Assembly (NCBI GenBank): GCA_900491605.1
Contig: UESW01003834.1
Location: forward strand, 1,685,277-1,749,276
From: Calamus simplicifolius
Lineage: Eukaryota; Streptophyta; Magnoliopsida; Arecales; Arecaceae
Reading direction: 5' to 3'
DNA: 64,000 nt
Shown here: piece by piece, positions 35,642 through 50,199 of the stretch
How positions within the stretch are numbered: the first letter of the stretch is position 1
How the letters are laid out: each line of letters opens with the position of its first letter
Program-made: the position numbers and the translations under genes
Notes under the pieces: model-generated
Seen by the model: only the letters and a program-made list of their open reading frames with translations
Databases searched by the model: none
Told to the model about the DNA's origin: nothing

Positions 35642-38600
35642 GGAGAAAGGGGAGGGGGGTGGGAGAGTGGTGTTGTAGCTAATTGTTTGGGTTGTTACAT
35701 AGCAACCTGGCTGCTGCTTTGAATGCATGAAATATTATGTTATGGGTGTTTATGTGGGTCAACTCATTTGATGGTGGGAGGAAGATTCATGGGTGCGTGT
35801 ATGTTGTTGGCATGGGGGTGGGGGAGGTGAGCTGGGGCGAAGGGAGGGTGGGGCCCAAAACAAGCAAGTTGATGGGAAGGTGTTCACATGAGTGTGGACC
35901 ATGCTTACAAGTGCATCCCCCCTGAACCTTGCTGCTGCTGATAGTGCTGACCAAGGCATGGCCTTCTCTGCTGCTTTTATCACCCACTTTTCTATCCCTC
36001 TTTTTTTTTTTTTTTTTTTTCTTCCAATTACTATTACTATTATTATTATTATTATTATATTTTATTGCAGCTAATAAAAACATAATCAATCTAGCTATTA
36101 GACTATATATTAGAGTATAAAAAAAAAAAGGAAAAATCTTCACTCACATGTGCGTTAGTGTGCATTAATTATAAATTAATAGGCATGAGTATAAAATGCA
36201 GGTGACTTGGGTGTTGGCTTCCAAGGGTCCAGCCAGTGGCATTGTAGATAGACTTGAGGAAAAGATCTGCCAACTGCCAACCTCTCCAACTCTCTCACCT
36301 CACCCTCAGGGCGATGGGCCCATGTCCTACTACTATCCCACAGATTTAGAAGGGGGAAGGAGAGCGGAAGAGGGTGGGAATGATGAGAAGGGAAGGGAAG
36401 GGAAGGGAAGGGATAGACTCGGACAGCCTAATCCAGCCAGAACGAAGCTTATCAGCGTGCGTCTGGAATGTCCCTAGTGGCTACCCTGTGGTACTTGGGA
36501 CTGTCTTATTGGTTGGATCGATTCAGTCCTTGGGATCAGCACTATACTGGGGCCATTCCATGTACAATATAGTGAAGAGTTTTGCTTGTGCTGGGTTGGT
36601 GCAATTACAAACGGGGAATATCATATGATGAATAGTCTTCTTGACTTTTATACAAGTTATTCTAGAGCAACAGAAAAAAGAAATTTATATATTAATTGAG
36701 AGGGAAATCTTTGTCCATGATCATCATAAAACCAAAGCTTGGTAATATTCAGTTCATTTAAGCATGGAAAGATTTCACACGCTCTCACATGAAGAGCTAG
36801 ATAAACAAGATATCTAAGCTTTTGAAATCAGACTCCAATCCTAGAATTACTAAAATGTATTTAAAAGAATGATATATGTATATATACACACGCATCTTGA
36901 AACGTTTCTTGAAGAGGATTCAATCCTAGCTAGCTGATGGTTGAAGAACTAGAATAAAACGATGTGGCTGAACTTTTTTTTTTTTTTTTTAATCTTTTTG
37001 CTCCAAATATGACTGCAGTGTAGGAACCCCTGCTGTGACGTCTCCTCCATGACCCTTTGTGTCTAGTTGCAGGATCCAAGTCAGGAGCCGTTTTCTTTAG
37101 ACTGATGCAACTAGCTTTAAAAAAAAAAAAAAATTGAACGCGAATTTTATATAGCTTCGTATGGGAACAGGATCTTCTGCAATAATTTCTTTTCTTTTTC
37201 TTTTTTTTCTTTTTACCGCAGTGTGCAATACATCTTTACAGGACTGTGCACTGCACTGATAAACCTCCAAACAGTTAGAGTCACACTTCATTTCTTCCTT
37301 TTCCAATTATATTTTTTTTAAAAAAAAATTACAAGCGAGACTCCATCAAATTTAGATGATTAATTTATGCATTGATTTTAAATTATATTTTGAAAAAATT
37401 CTAAAACTTTTATTTGGTATATCAATTCTTATTCCAGCCATCTATCTTTTAACATCATTAATCTATTTATCCTTATAAAATTGTAGCAATTTTACTTCCA
37501 TTAGGATTTTAAAGCTGAGTTTGAAAGATAATCTTTGTATTATTTAAAAAATTTACTACCATATAACCATATCTAACGACTCATGATGAAGATGAACGAA
37601 GAGGTCTTTTATGTATCAAAATAAAAAATTTAATAATTTTTAAAAAATAAGATTAATATGTAAATAGGCTAAACATAAAGTGCTGGACAGTTTTTTTAAG
37701 AGTTATAATAGTGGAAATGTAATTTTTAGGGATTTTTTTAGCAAGAAACATCTCTCTATCACAGCACTTAGAAAAAAAAAAAAATTTACTTTCATCATAT
37801 GCATAAAGTATCTCCTCCCTTTATTCAAAACGACATAAATTTTTATGGACATTTACCTAATAATTACCATTTAATAAAAAATGTGCATGTCTAGAAGCAC
37901 TCGCACTTTTTTCGCTCTTTCATATTTAAATTATTTATGATATGACTGTCTCAAGTTTTTTTAGAAAAAAAAATATTAGAATATCTAAAGACATACCGAT
38001 TAAGTCGTTGAATGATAATGAAATAGTTTTTCGCTTCATTTGAAATGACATCCTGAACCATTATTCCATGAAAAATCTCATCTTAAAATTGCTAGCTCAT
38101 ATAAGAACTTAATTTAGGAATTAATTTGTTTCCCATGCTAGAATATTAGTTTCCCTGAGAGGACCTCCCAATTGATGAACAGTATTCTCTCATTCCATTC
38201 ACATGTTTCCGGGAAATCTAGTCACGAGAATGAAAGAGGGGGACCGTGAATTATATTAGTGCAGGCTTTGTCGTTACGCTAAGATAGCCCAAGGATTTTA
38301 AACTATATCATTTCATTTCCATCCCCACAGTGACATAGCATGTTTACCTCATTTGTTCCAGCTTTTTCCTATACTTTAATAAAAGAACATGATATAGCTA
38401 AGACCTAGCCAAATCTTGATCATCTTGAATCTTTTTTTAAAAGAGACCATTGCTCATCCCCCATGTGTTTCGTATCTCCAAACACATTAGTTTAATATAA
38501 TAGATTACGTTGAAGCTTAAGGAGGAATCTTTGGTTTAGTTAGTGGCTTCTTCAAGTGCTCCCCTACTCATTCTCTCACCGTCACGCTTGGTATTCTGTT

Positions 38601-38997
38601 CAAAACCTCATTATATAATCCCATGCACCATCTTTCGCTTATCGATCAGGTTTATCCCATGAGTCTCCACTGACCTCAGCACACGCACACAGTACTCCAT
38701 TGCATATTGAATAAATATAAATAAAAGCATTTCTTCATTGGGACGCCGAAACGTGGTGCATTGAGCCCTTTGAACTCTTTTTCAAGATATCCTTCACGTT
38801 CGATAGTATACGTTACGCACTTTTGCCAGATCCCCCCTCCTCTTTTTCGATGGTCTACATGATGTGATGATCTACGTACATTATAAAGAAGTTTGCTTCG
38901 CTTTAAGCGTTGGGTCTGAACAGCTCCTCTTTGGCTTCGGCGGGCCCTTTCTTGTTCCTATTATTATAAGTCAAGGATGGATGGCTTTCACAGGAGA

Positions 38998-38998
<1 letters not shown>
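35642..38998. other. RAV upstream region and intergenic DNA
   Basis: Contains T and ATT runs (36000-36060), a (GGGAA)n repeat (about 36388-36412) and further T runs (36967-36990). No convincing ORF or mobile element. Confidence 0.5.

Positions 38999-39032
<34 letters not shown>
38999..39032. repeat. (GA)n microsatellite
   Basis: Uninterrupted GA tract. Short open frames across it are repeat artefacts. Confidence 0.9.
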
Positions 39033-39034
<2 letters not shown>

Positions 39035-39329
39035 GAGATTATATTTATCAGAACAATTGGTCCAGCTCCTGGCTGGCAGGCAGCTGTTTGATCCCAAGTG
39101 GGATGGCCGGTTGCTGGAATCTGACGCTGGGTGCTTCAGGTGGAGGGCAGCATCAGCCAAAGTGTAAAGAATTTTAGGCATTGTCAAGGTAGCCAAATAC
39201 CTGAACCTTTATTATTGTTCTAAAATAATTGATAGATATTTAGTTCCATATTGATTATATACTAAAAATTTATATAAAATAAGGAAGCTTAAATAGTATT
39301 TTTTGAATAGCTGTACCATAAAAATAATT

Positions 39330-40260
39330 TAAAGCTGTTGCTGCGAAAATTCGCTTTTCAACTCGGATGCAGTTCGACTTCGAATCTGGACGCTGATCTC
39401 TCGCTCAGGCGAAACCTGCAAGACATCCTCACGCAGAGAGTGTCTGAGGTGGCTCTCCGAAAGACCCTTCATACTCAAGTCAGTAAAGATTCATAGCAAG
39501 AGATGTGAGGAGAAGACTCTCGCAGAAGAGTACTCAAGAAATTAGCCTCTCGAGAGCTCTGAGCTTTAATGGAGTCTTTTAGTCAGAGTGTCAGTGCAAG
39601 CGTACCTGTAGAGCTTTAGGACTAGGGTATTTATAGGTAATCACCTGATCCTTTGGATGCGTCATAGGGGTCCAAAACTATTTAGATTTGAATCAGATTC
39701 GAATCAAGTTTGTTATGAGACCGGTAGTTTTAGTATTTAGTTAGTTAGAGAATCGACGACTAGAGGAGCTGGTTGATGCTTTGAGATTCGGTGATTTTAT
39801 AGGTTCTAGGCCACTTCCGATATCACTTAGCATAATTTCTCGCTCGAGGTCGTTGGAGGCTTATACGCTAGAATCTTGTCAAACTATCATGAATTCAAAT
39901 TCTCCCGCGCTTGGTTCCGCAAAGGTTCGGAGGTCCTAGCTGAAGTACAAAAACAACCTGGCTCCGCCGAGGCATTTGAATGCCTTGGTTTGACCGAGGT
40001 ATAAGAACGGTTTGGATTGGACGAGGCATAAAATATTTCTGTGCCGTTGAGTATACGGGGATAGAATGCTCCAGCTCTACCGAGGCATATGAATATCTCG
40101 GTCTGGCTGAGATAAGAGGATAGCTCAGCTTTGCTGGGGCAAAAGAAATGGCTCGGAATGATTTAGTCTAGGGTGACTTGGTTCGAGGATGGCTTGGCCT
40201 TGCTGATTTATATCAGCTCTGTTGCTTTCCAGATATGATAGCTATCTGATTAAAAATTAA
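39330..40260 (-). mobile_element. LTR-like repeat (possible solo LTR), bounds uncertain
   Basis: A compositionally distinct, CpG-bearing block in AT-rich DNA. Read on the minus strand it has a TATAAATA box (39636-39629) followed downstream by a purine/pyrimidine-biased leader, much like the U3/R part of an LTR, with a tandem-repeat array upstream of it. I could not find matching terminal bases or a target duplication, and no partner LTR is in the window. Confidence 0.4.
39955..40200. repeat. Degenerate minisatellite, unit about 25-30 bp
   Basis: Repeated segments of the form ggctccgccgaggcat, ggtttgaccgaggtat, cagctctaccgaggcat, ggtctggctgagat and cagctttgctggggca, each followed by an A-rich spacer. 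Strongly diverged copies. Confidence 0.6.
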
Positions 40261-41895
40261 AAATGTTTTGATCCTTTTTATCATGTGCATGAACATCGAT
40301 GCAATGATAATTTTATCCCTCGTCAAAAGCCAATAAGTAGTGTGGACTAAAGAACATGCATAAAAGCTTTATATGAATTGAAATGTAGATTTAGATATGA
40401 ATCTTTGAGTAAATAAGAAAGTGGATAATATATATAAGCTCTTAGCTTGACGAGGATTATATGCAGAAAAAATCTGAAGTGTTTCTACGGAAAAGATCCA
40501 CTTAACATCAGCTACATGATTTCTGTAAGAGTACAAGATATTACAAGTCCATCAAACAAGCGGAATCCTAACATTTGCAGCAAGTCAACAGCCATATATA
40601 TTGGTATAACGTACTGGCATTCAGCATCGCCCATTCATGAAATGGGTCCCCAGATCAAAAATCCTTGAAATATTGGAGCAATGACAGGGCTTTTCAAGGT
40701 TGCTGATATCTGATCAGTAGACAAGCTCATTAAAAATTTTCCTATGTCAATAAGCCACTTAGTGCTTTTTGGTGATGCAAAATAGGAAAGCATTGGTGCG
40801 CCTTTGGTGCCTCTTCTAGTACCCCATATTAATGTGTGTAATTTGTTTTCTTGCTCGTTTTATAATTGTTGATTTTTATCATTGCCAAATATCAAATTTT
40901 GCAAAGGAGAACAGTCAGGGAGGTTCGTGCACCAGAATGATACATGTTCATAATTAAAGGCACTATATTTTGTTTTTGGAGGAAGCACTTCGTAAAGATA
41001 TCATCTAGTGGACTTGTTTTGCGTTTTAGAGGCTCGGACAGGGCCAATGGGTGATGGCTACCAACTGTTGAGAGATGGCGATATATTCTTGGCTCACGTA
41101 GAGGAGGACCACACCATCAAATTCTTAGATTATTATGTGGTCCTCTCATCCATATACTGTGGGAATTGGCCAATTGCTATGCACTTGTCTTAGGACCACA
41201 AGACTCTGATCCTTTTATCCTGACACTTGAAACAGGGGGCCTTTATCTATCACCACAGCCCCCCATTGCATGCGTTCATCTTAGCTCCTCCAGCGAGCAC
41301 CCATCACTTCCCATCTAGTTAGGTGCCATTTGGACATCAGGAGGAACAATACCAGAAGCATCTCCTGCCCCAACTCACCCATCCCAGCCCATGGTTTTCT
41401 CTAAATGGAGATCAGCTGCATCACAACTCCCCTGTCAGCATTATTAGCTGGCTTCTCCACCTGGGTTGAATAGAAAGCGATGTTCCAAGTAACAGCTGTT
41501 ATAATCATTTTGGAAGGGAGTTATCGCATTTTATAATATGTGGATAATGCTGCCAAAAATTTTATTAATGGCTGTGATCAGATCGTTATCCTGATTTGCT
41601 ACTGTCATGAATGAATGAATGAAGCTTTGTCTCATCATATTGACTCGAGATTTTTATTTCTCTCCATTAAAACATAAAATACGATATCATGATTAAATAT
41701 AAAATATGAGCTGTACAAAATAATCTGTTTTGCAGTTGCTTGTTATTTTATAATGGTAAAACTTGATTATTTTATTTTTACATAAGTACTCAGTTAAAAA
41801 ATAATAATTAATGACCATTGTAATAGCCATAATGGTCAGCTATTTTTTTTTTTAAAAAAGATGGTTATAACGGTAAGCAAGAGGCTGTACTCTTA
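40261..41895. other. No gene recognised
   Basis: Open frames at 40447 and 41008 have no recognisable domain. Confidence 0.45.
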
Positions 41896-42228
41896 GGTAG
41901 CGTTTGATAAAAAAAATATTATTCATGAATAAATGCACGGAATAGAGTTTATCCCCTAGCTATCTCTATAGATATTTCTTGGCTATCCCATTGATCATAT
42001 CAAATGCAAAAAGTAAATCCATAGGATAACTTTTTTTTACTCTTATTTGGAAGGATAATCGCTATTCCTGCATTTTCTAGAAAATAAATTGAGGGAATAA
42101 CCCATGATTAACCATGGTTAACCATGAATTATCCTTCTAGTTAATTTTATTCCCAGCTATCCTTTATAGTTATGGCTTTTATGAATAAGAGAGAAAATCC
42201 CTTTTTATTCCCTATTTCAAACACTACC
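41896..42228. mobile_element. MITE with TTA target duplication, single unit
   Basis: 333 bp. Starts GGTAGCGTTTGAT, ends CAAACACTACC, with TTA at 41893-41895 and 42229-42231. Internal sequence (caaatgcaaaaa, ccataggataactttttt, tattcccagctatcc) matches the dimeric element at 28944-29479. No coding capacity. Confidence 0.82.
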
Positions 42229-42231
42229 TTA

Positions 42232-43334
42232 GTGGCACATTGGTATTACCATGCCGTTGAAACTTTGATTAAAGAAGAGCACACATTGTAGCTTTTTTCA
42301 AAAAAAAAAATTAAGATAAAACTTTTTTTTTTTTGGAACTTTGATTCTTAAAATATTTTTATCATGATATTTTATAACAAAAATTAATGAAGTGCACTTA
42401 TTGTAAAAGCTTATTTTAGGTTGTAAAACTTGATCAAAATAAATGAAGTGAAAGTTTATGATATCTCAAACTAGCCTCATATTGAATGGAAAAAAAATGA
42501 TATATGCTTATAATTCAAGTACATGCTGCTTATTATGGCTTCGATCCTTTAATGAATTAATTGGATCAATAATAAGCTTGAAGTATTATGAATGATGTTA
42601 GAATCGATCTGAGTGTATGAAAGTCGATGAACATAAAAAAAAAAAAAAGAGATATCGACTATGAGCATGAAACATGCGTTGCTTACAGCTTAAGTTTACT
42701 TATTATTTATTTTAATTTATTAATGAACTAATTGATCAGTTAATAGATGAGTTTAACATGTTTTAAAGCTTGATCTTCTAAGTGATTAACAGCATGGTTA
42801 TCATTATCTTTGAGAAAGATCTTGTAGTGCCCATATTAAATAGCTGCGAATGGTATCGACTTTTTCCATGCACTATTATATTTTCACACACATGGTCTAA
42901 TATTGATCCCATATTTTAAAGCTTCCAGCACTCCGACATTGTCTAGATCTAGAGGAATTAATACGCGCACAGTGCTTTGTCGTTTTGTACGCGAGTGTTA
43001 TTTTCTTAATCCACACCTGCAGTACAAATTGGAACTCGCTGGCGTGACATAACTTGATTTCTTTCGTTGTGGGTAAGCTCTCCCGTTCATCTGACGCTTG
43101 GGTTTCGTCCCCATCTTCCTCTTCTTTCCCTTGGCGGTTGGTGTGAGGGCCTGCCCTCACTTCACGAGGTCTAAGACAACACGATTTTGATATATAACTT
43201 GCAAGCACGTACGTAGAAAGAGAATATAAATATATGGTAGAGTAATAATGGCGTGGTGTATTAAAAATTAGATTCGAATCTTTTGGTGAAGATCATCACC
43301 ATATTTCTCAAGAATCATTCTTATTTAATCATCA
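42232..43334. other. No gene recognised
   Basis: AT-rich. The minus-strand open frame at 42897-43208 has no recognisable domain. It could belong to the decayed gypsy element whose integrase lies next to it. Confidence 0.4.
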
Positions 43335-43625
43335 AGAATCCATAATCGATAAATAGAAGTGTATCTGAAGTCCATTTGGAATGGAGTTTCTCCAGTAAGA
43401 ATCCTTTGGATGGTCCGGTAAGCCCATAAGACATGATGAAGCTCATATGTCCATCCGTCCCATGCCATATTGAGTCGAGCTTTAATTTCTTGCAATTGGG
43501 TTCGGTTTGTAACCTCTACTTCACCATTAGTTTGAAGGTGTTCGGCTGATGTGAGCAGAAATTTGCACTGAGGAACCTTCTAGTTCCCCAATTGATACAC
43601 TTGCCATCAATTTGATCCTTTCAAC
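43335..43625 (-). mobile_element. Ty3/gypsy integrase remnant (Tat-like)
   Basis: The minus strand reads NGEVEVTNRTQLQEIKARL and then LHHVLWAYRT followed by TGETPF, the typical end of the integrase core in Tat/Athila-group gypsy elements. A preceding stretch aligns loosely with the core start after a frameshift. No LTR can be assigned. Confidence 0.75.
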
Positions 43626-43954
43626 CATTCCAAAAGAAGCGCTGCGAAACCTAAAATTGCTGAGCAAAACTAGAAACAAACTTCAAGAAAGATTATATAT
43701 ATATATATATATATTTCATCATTATCTTTTGATATTTCTATTTTAGTTCATCATAAAAATAGAAATAATTTCTTAGGTCTCTACACATTAAAGGACAACA
43801 CCTAATTAGATACATTAAAGCCCAAATTACTGAAACATTAGCTTATCACTTTTAATTGGGCTTAACCTTATTTGATAGTCCGCAACACATAATTATTTCA
43901 CATATAAGCCCAATGTTGGATTAAAAATCCAACATGATGGGTGTCGCGTTCACT

Positions 43955-44400
43955 CAATATTTTTTTTTTTACAAGTGGATGATCGCACTAATCTAGTGCA
44001 AGTCAGCCCAAATAGAGTAGTGAATAAGATTTGATTAAGTACAAAAGGACAAGAGTTATCTTTTTCCAAATCCAAACCTCAGAATGATAAGTCAGTGAGG
44101 CCGCAATCCAGCCAGCCACAGAGTTGGTTTCTCATAGACATGATAAATCTAGACTCTGTAGCTGTCCGAAAGATGAATCGATATCATGAAGCAAAGATTA
44201 ATTAAAACATGATCGCCGCAATTCTACTGAAGTCATTAGATAACATTAAAAAAATTCTTCTCAGATATGAGTACAAAAAATTTAAGTAGCGTAAAAAAAT
44301 GCCTACTTTAGCTGCATAAAGCTCGGCTAAAATAATGGAACAGCTCAAAAAGCCAAAGCTACGTAGCTCCATCTATCCCGCATTGTCATAATTTTATTGA
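43955..44400 (-). mobile_element. LINE-type 3' end, 5'-truncated
   Basis: A T run at about 43960-43972 (poly-A on the minus strand) follows an RNase H-like remnant (AELYAAKVGIFL at about 44330-44290). The tail shares cagaatgataag and cagagttgg blocks with the LINE tail at 5999-6540, so both belong to one family. Confidence 0.65.
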
Positions 44401-46177
44401 CTGTCTATGAATTGCACCAACTCTTGAGAACAGTGGTGATGAAAGAAGGACAGAGAGAGAATTCATTTGTGCAGGGTTTTCGATGGATCTTATATTCTTT
44501 AAGTTTGGCTTGCTGTCAGATCAGATTGGAATTTTAGACACAATTATGTCAACTTGAATGTGATTCATATGATCTAAAACAATCTCGAATTCAACTTTGA
44601 AAACAACCCGAAATGATTTGGTTGGGAATTGTACAAGTCCAAATTATTAAAGTTTATATTATAGTACAAGCATGCAACTCATGCGATGCACGACTCATCC
44701 GTTCTCTTCTTAGCATTAATTATAGGACTTAATGATTTTTTATCCTGTAATTCGATCACGTTGGTAGAGAAGAAAAAAAAATATAGGGTAAAGAAGAAGA
44801 AAGCATACTAGTTACGTGTCAGAAAGATGAAAAGAAAGAAAAAAAAAAAAAATAAATTAGCAAAGAATGGTAAAAAAAAAAGGAAAAGAAAAAGAGAATA
44901 AAGTGAAAGAAGAAAGAGAGAAATGAGGAAGCACGAAGGAAGAGGATAAAAAAGAAGAGAGATGAAGTCTTCTTAAGAACGCTAAACTATATATATTATT
45001 TTTTTAATTGATCTTGGCATGTGGTAAAAAAGATACCTTGCGTGACAAACTAAAAGTTTATTTAATATTTACACTTATCGAGCTAGTGCACATCCTTACA
45101 ATTTTTAATTATATACTATATAGATATGTCAATTGAATTAATATACAATCAATTATTAAGTTTAATTAAAATATTAACTTTTAGTTCAATTGGTAGATAA
45201 TTAATAATTCAAGAGGATTCAGCCCATAGCTTATTGAGATAATACTAATTAAGAATCAAGTTTGCATGAGTATAGTTAAAGCATACTTAAGTCATAAGCT
45301 TCACTCTTCATGAATATTATCAAGTTTCTCTTATCACTAAATCCTTATGAGTCACAACCATGACTACGATGAAAATGCTGAGGCTTAAATTGCCGAAATG
45401 GCATGAGACTACACATGTTGCAAATGGTTGTATGAATTATTGCATATCATCTCTCATTTTCTTAAATATATTTAATTTTTTCTACAACGCATTATGTATG
45501 AAATAATTTTTATTTACTTCTGATCAGATTAAATATTTGTGGTTCGTTTTCAACTTACAGTGATCTCCTTAATTATGCACGGCATGGGCAGCACAGCAGC
45601 AAAGATATGGACGGAGGACCACAAGATTAGGCACGTGTGCCAAATCTCATTTTTCAACTTTTTTAATTATGAGCTTGAATATATCTGGTCAAAGGTCGAT
45701 TCGATCATACAGTAAAATAAAGTGAAAATAATAGATGCCTACAGGCGCCTGCAGGCACGGCGAAGCAGCGTTTGTTTCAAGAGTTATTTTTTAAACCGCG
45801 TCTTTTGCATCGGTTTAATAAAAATACAATCAAACATAATAACTTTATAAAATAATGTAAAAAAGATAAAAGTAGAACATTTCCCATGCCGATCAGTCCT
45901 GGTGGAGCTAAACTAAACCACGCGAGCCATCATCGAGAAGCTGACTTCGTGGTTAGTTTTGTGGCGATGTAGTTCCCGCTAGATCTTATGCCAGCGTCAT
46001 TAACGTCACTCCTATCATCAGCCATGCGCTTTGAACCTCATGCCTCCGTATCCACCAAGTGCCATGACACAGATATGTCCTGTGTTTATGTCATACACTC
46101 ACCATCTGCCTGGTGGCAATGGGATGGATTCGAGACAAAAAAAAAGATATATCCCTCATTCTACTTCATCCCTAGTC

Positions 46178-46215
<38 letters not shown>

Positions 46216-48415
46216 AATATTATTTATCAGTTTAAATGTGATTCTACGGTGATTTATATAAAATTTATCAATTTAAATAAAAAAATAATATTATAATAAT
46301 TTATAATAAAAATAAAAATAAAAATAAAGATAAATCTAAACTAATATGAATATAAATAATTAAAAAATATATATATAACTATTTATAATTTAAATATCGA
46401 TTTGATTCTAAATAGAATGTCGGTGCAGATTGTGATTACCTAATTGATAAGACTGAGTCTAAAGTTATACTCTAAGTTCTTAAGACAATTTCGTTTTGAT
46501 GAAAGCAGCACTATAATTCACTTTATATGCACTATTGCGCATAAGAGAAAAATTAATTTGGAATGAATGAAATGCAAGGATTCTAAGGTCCTGTTTATAG
46601 GTTTTAGGTGCCCTTTGGAAGGCATCCTCAAGCTCTCCACTTATAGTGAACCTAAGAAACTTAAGCATAAAGGAAGAGGTTTTCATATAGGTGAACCTTC
46701 CTTTCTTGATTTTTTCGATATGGGACTAAATGTCCTCATAATTTCTTATTCACATACAAGAAGAAAATAATGGGCTTTCGAGACCCATTAGGGTATTCAA
46801 AGCCTTTTTACTCATTATTCAACATAGAACAGAATAAAAAATATAGATTCATGTAACTGATCCCATATAATTGAAAAAATGCTTAGATGAGTTGAGTTTA
46901 AATATGATTAATTAAAAAAATAATCATTCGAAGCCCAAGTTTTACCATAAAGCAATAGAATTTTAAAGATGATTTTAAAGATGCACGTCTCAATCTTTTT
47001 CATCTCTGAATTTGATAGATTTTTTTTAAAAAAAATTCTATCCTCACCTAATTCCTTTAAATCTATTCTTACTGCAATGATTCTTCATTAAATTATATTT
47101 GTTTATTCTCATTGCTGTTTCTACTATCAAATAAAGTTTATAGTCTCGATATTGAATCCGACACTACTATCATAATAATTTATTATGAGACCAAAATCTG
47201 GTATCGATCGTCATTGTGCATTCATTTGATGCTGGGATGGCTTGATATGCATTATTATTATTATTATTATTATTATTATGGCATGGTAGGAAGGCAAAAA
47301 AAAAAAAAAATTTAAAGAAAAGCTTTTTGTGCATTGTGTATGCATCGTGCGTAGTGATTAATTATACACATATGACTTTGCATGTATGATCAATCAACAC
47401 GCATCATACGTGCACAAGATGCGTGCACAAATTTTTTTTTCTTTTCTATCGTAATCTTGACCGTTAGGTTGTCAATATTTTATTTAGAACCTCGTTTAAT
47501 TTGCTTTGGCTTGTCCGCCATATGCGCACCTAACGCATATCGTCTTAAAATCACATGGTAAAATTTCCCTCCGACCGCCGAAAGGTGTTTGGTTTCGACC
47601 CCTCAGGCCAATCTCCGGGCCAAGGACTGATCCATGGCGTATGCAGTGATAAAATAGATTTAGAGGAGTTCATACGCTTTGCTTTACTTGAATGATTTAA
47701 GTCTTGGGGTGACGCAGTCAAGTAAGTTAAAGATATCTTATTTTTGTTCCTTGGTTGCACAGCAACATGACTACCTACTTGTTAGAATGAGAGGTCTACG
47801 ATAATTGCAAGGCCTCTCTCTCTCACTCTCTCTATTCATTGAAAGGAAAAGTCTTTGTACATTGCTCCCAGTGCAGCAAGGCTTACATGGGCTGCATTGC
47901 CTCTTCTGATTGATTCATATGGATCCTATGTGGATGATGTGCCAGGCGGTATGGTTCTATTATGATGTTACGTTCTGAACGTGACGGTCATTTAAAGCGC
48001 TTTGCTTTTTTTTAAATTAGCATGTAGATAAAAATATTATTTTTTTCATTCTATCACCATTTAACGTTGGATTTCATATGTACAAAAAAAAAATTTTTTT
48101 GTTAATAATTTAAAATGAATAAAACTTAGTTGCAGTGCTTTCTACGTGGATACTGTAGTTCTATCATCTATGCCTATTTCTTTTTATTTTTTCAATCATC
48201 GTTGTAGGAGAGACGAGGTGGAGGCTAAGATGGCTTTTTAAAAAAAAAAAAAAAAGCAAGAGAGATGAACAAAACCACAGCATCTGTACGCAAGATGCTA
48301 CACCTAAATCCTATTTTTTAAAAAATAAGCAAAGATGAAAAAAAATGTAAAGTAAGAAAGATGAAGAAAATTACAGTAGACGGAGGCTAAAATTGCTTGA
48401 AAATTAAAAAAAAAA

Positions 48416-48446
<31 letters not shown>

Positions 48447-50190
48447 AGTAATAGTGATAAAACTACAGCACCATGAATAAGGTGTACACTAACACCTAAA
48501 TTCTATTTTTATACGATCTTTTGTGTGTTTTGTTAGCTTTATAGGCCAAGATCAAACAGGATGTGATAAGAATTTTCAACAATATGTTAGCTATCTATTA
48601 TTTAATCATGGCTGTCATTTTTTATGTTTCATTAATTAAGGTTTGCATATGATATCATAGCATAAGATACTCATGTTATGTGATCATACATGTCACCATA
48701 AGATCATGAATTATGGATTGATTTTTTGTTTTGATTATTTCTATGCATTTTAGAATGAGATAATGTCAAAATAATTGGCATATAATTTTTGTTATTAGAA
48801 AAGGATACGCGCAATGCTTATTTGAGCAAAAGTAATAATAAAATTTTAAATTATTTTATATATATGGTAAAGTAAATAGGGTATTTAATTAATATTTTCT
48901 TATAATATCACTTATGAAAAGAGATATTAGAATCTGTATAGATTTGGATCGAAGAGGGAGGGAGAGCGCTTCAAGCTTGCCTCCTTGAAAAAATTCATTG
49001 AGATTAAATTCTAAGAGAAATTGAGGGATACTTTTGGTAATAAGTGCTTATGAAATGCAAAGTCAAAATTACCATTTTTAATACGGCATAGAATTTTAAA
49101 ATTAAAAAATTGATGAAATTTGGGATTTCATTGATAGGTCAATGACGATGATTATTGACTCAAGTAGTTGCCTTTTTCATGATTTTAAGATTGTGAAGGC
49201 AAATTAAGAAAAAAAAGAAGGTTAGAACTCTTATTAGGATCTAATATTAATATTACCATCTCTTCATATTTAAGTCATGGAATAAATTGTTAAACATCTA
49301 ACTATTATTTTATAACTAAAATCTACTCATTATCATTCAAATATAGATTAATTAAAAAAATTAAAAAGAGCTAACTTTAACTTAAATTGTTATTCAAAAT
49401 CTTTTAATTCCATTGAAATAAATGATTATTCTTAAGTTTATAAATTATAATATTTAAAATATCTATTGATATGTTTAAAGATATTATAAATAAGAATATA
49501 CTAAAAAAATAAAATATAAATATTTTCATGTAATTTAGTAAAACAAGATGAGAGAAGAATTAGCTGTTAAGATGAAAAAGAAATAATTTAAATCAGAATC
49601 CATTCACTAAATTAATAAAGATAATTAGATTGAAATAAATAATATTTATATAATTAATGTTATGGATTAGGCTGAATTAGGTTTGGATTAGGTCAATTCA
49701 AAAAATATAAGATTCAAATCTAATTCTAAATTTAATTATGTTTAATTTTTAAATTTAACTTAATCAATAAGTTTTTAAATACAAATTAAATTAAGCTTAA
49801 TCAAAGCGAATCTAAAATGAGTTGCAGGTCAACCAATTCATCTGCAGCCTTAGTTATGAGGGGCTAAACCCCATCTATTGTACCTCTACCTACTCCAGGC
49901 CTCAAAACTCCTAGTCCGAGTGGAAGGAGCGTTATTATTTAGAGAAGGACTGATGGTTAGTTGATTACCAAATCGGTCTTTTGTGTTAGGGTTGAATTCG
50001 ATTTTTTTTTTTTGGATCTGGGTCCACCCCTAATTTAGTGCAGTTGTGGGCCGGCCCAAAAGATTAGACATTAGATTCCGAACGTTGGTTCGGCCTCTTC
50101 AGTCCACACGCATGGCTCCTGGCATGAGACGGACCCAAAAGGTTGCGTGACGGACCCAAAAGGTTGCGTGTGGGTGTCACGCATTTCTAT
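44401..50190. other. No gene recognised; simple repeats and local duplications
   Basis: AT-rich, with A-rich patches (44770-44960). It holds (CT)n at 46181-46213, (ATT)n at 47250-47279 and (GA)n at 48422-48446. Two diverged copies of a roughly 90-130 bp segment (48219-48310 and 48379-48512; both with ggaggctaa, an A run and ctacagca or ccacagca followed by cacctaaat) form a local duplication. No ORF has recognisable homology. Confidence 0.5.
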
Positions 50191-50199
50191 TTATTTGGT

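Noticed and set aside
34391..35728. Full 445-residue reading of the RAV frame from the ATG at 35728
   Set aside because: The first 80 or so residues come from TA-rich leader DNA. The family-like start is the MESSC at 35508 in another frame.
42897..43208. 103-residue minus-strand ORF as a host gene
   Set aside because: No recognised domain and it lies next to gypsy integrase debris, so transposon origin or chance is more likely.
45181..45260. tRNA-like start, tagttcaattggtaga
   Set aside because: No acceptor or T-arm partner follows, so a cloverleaf cannot be drawn.
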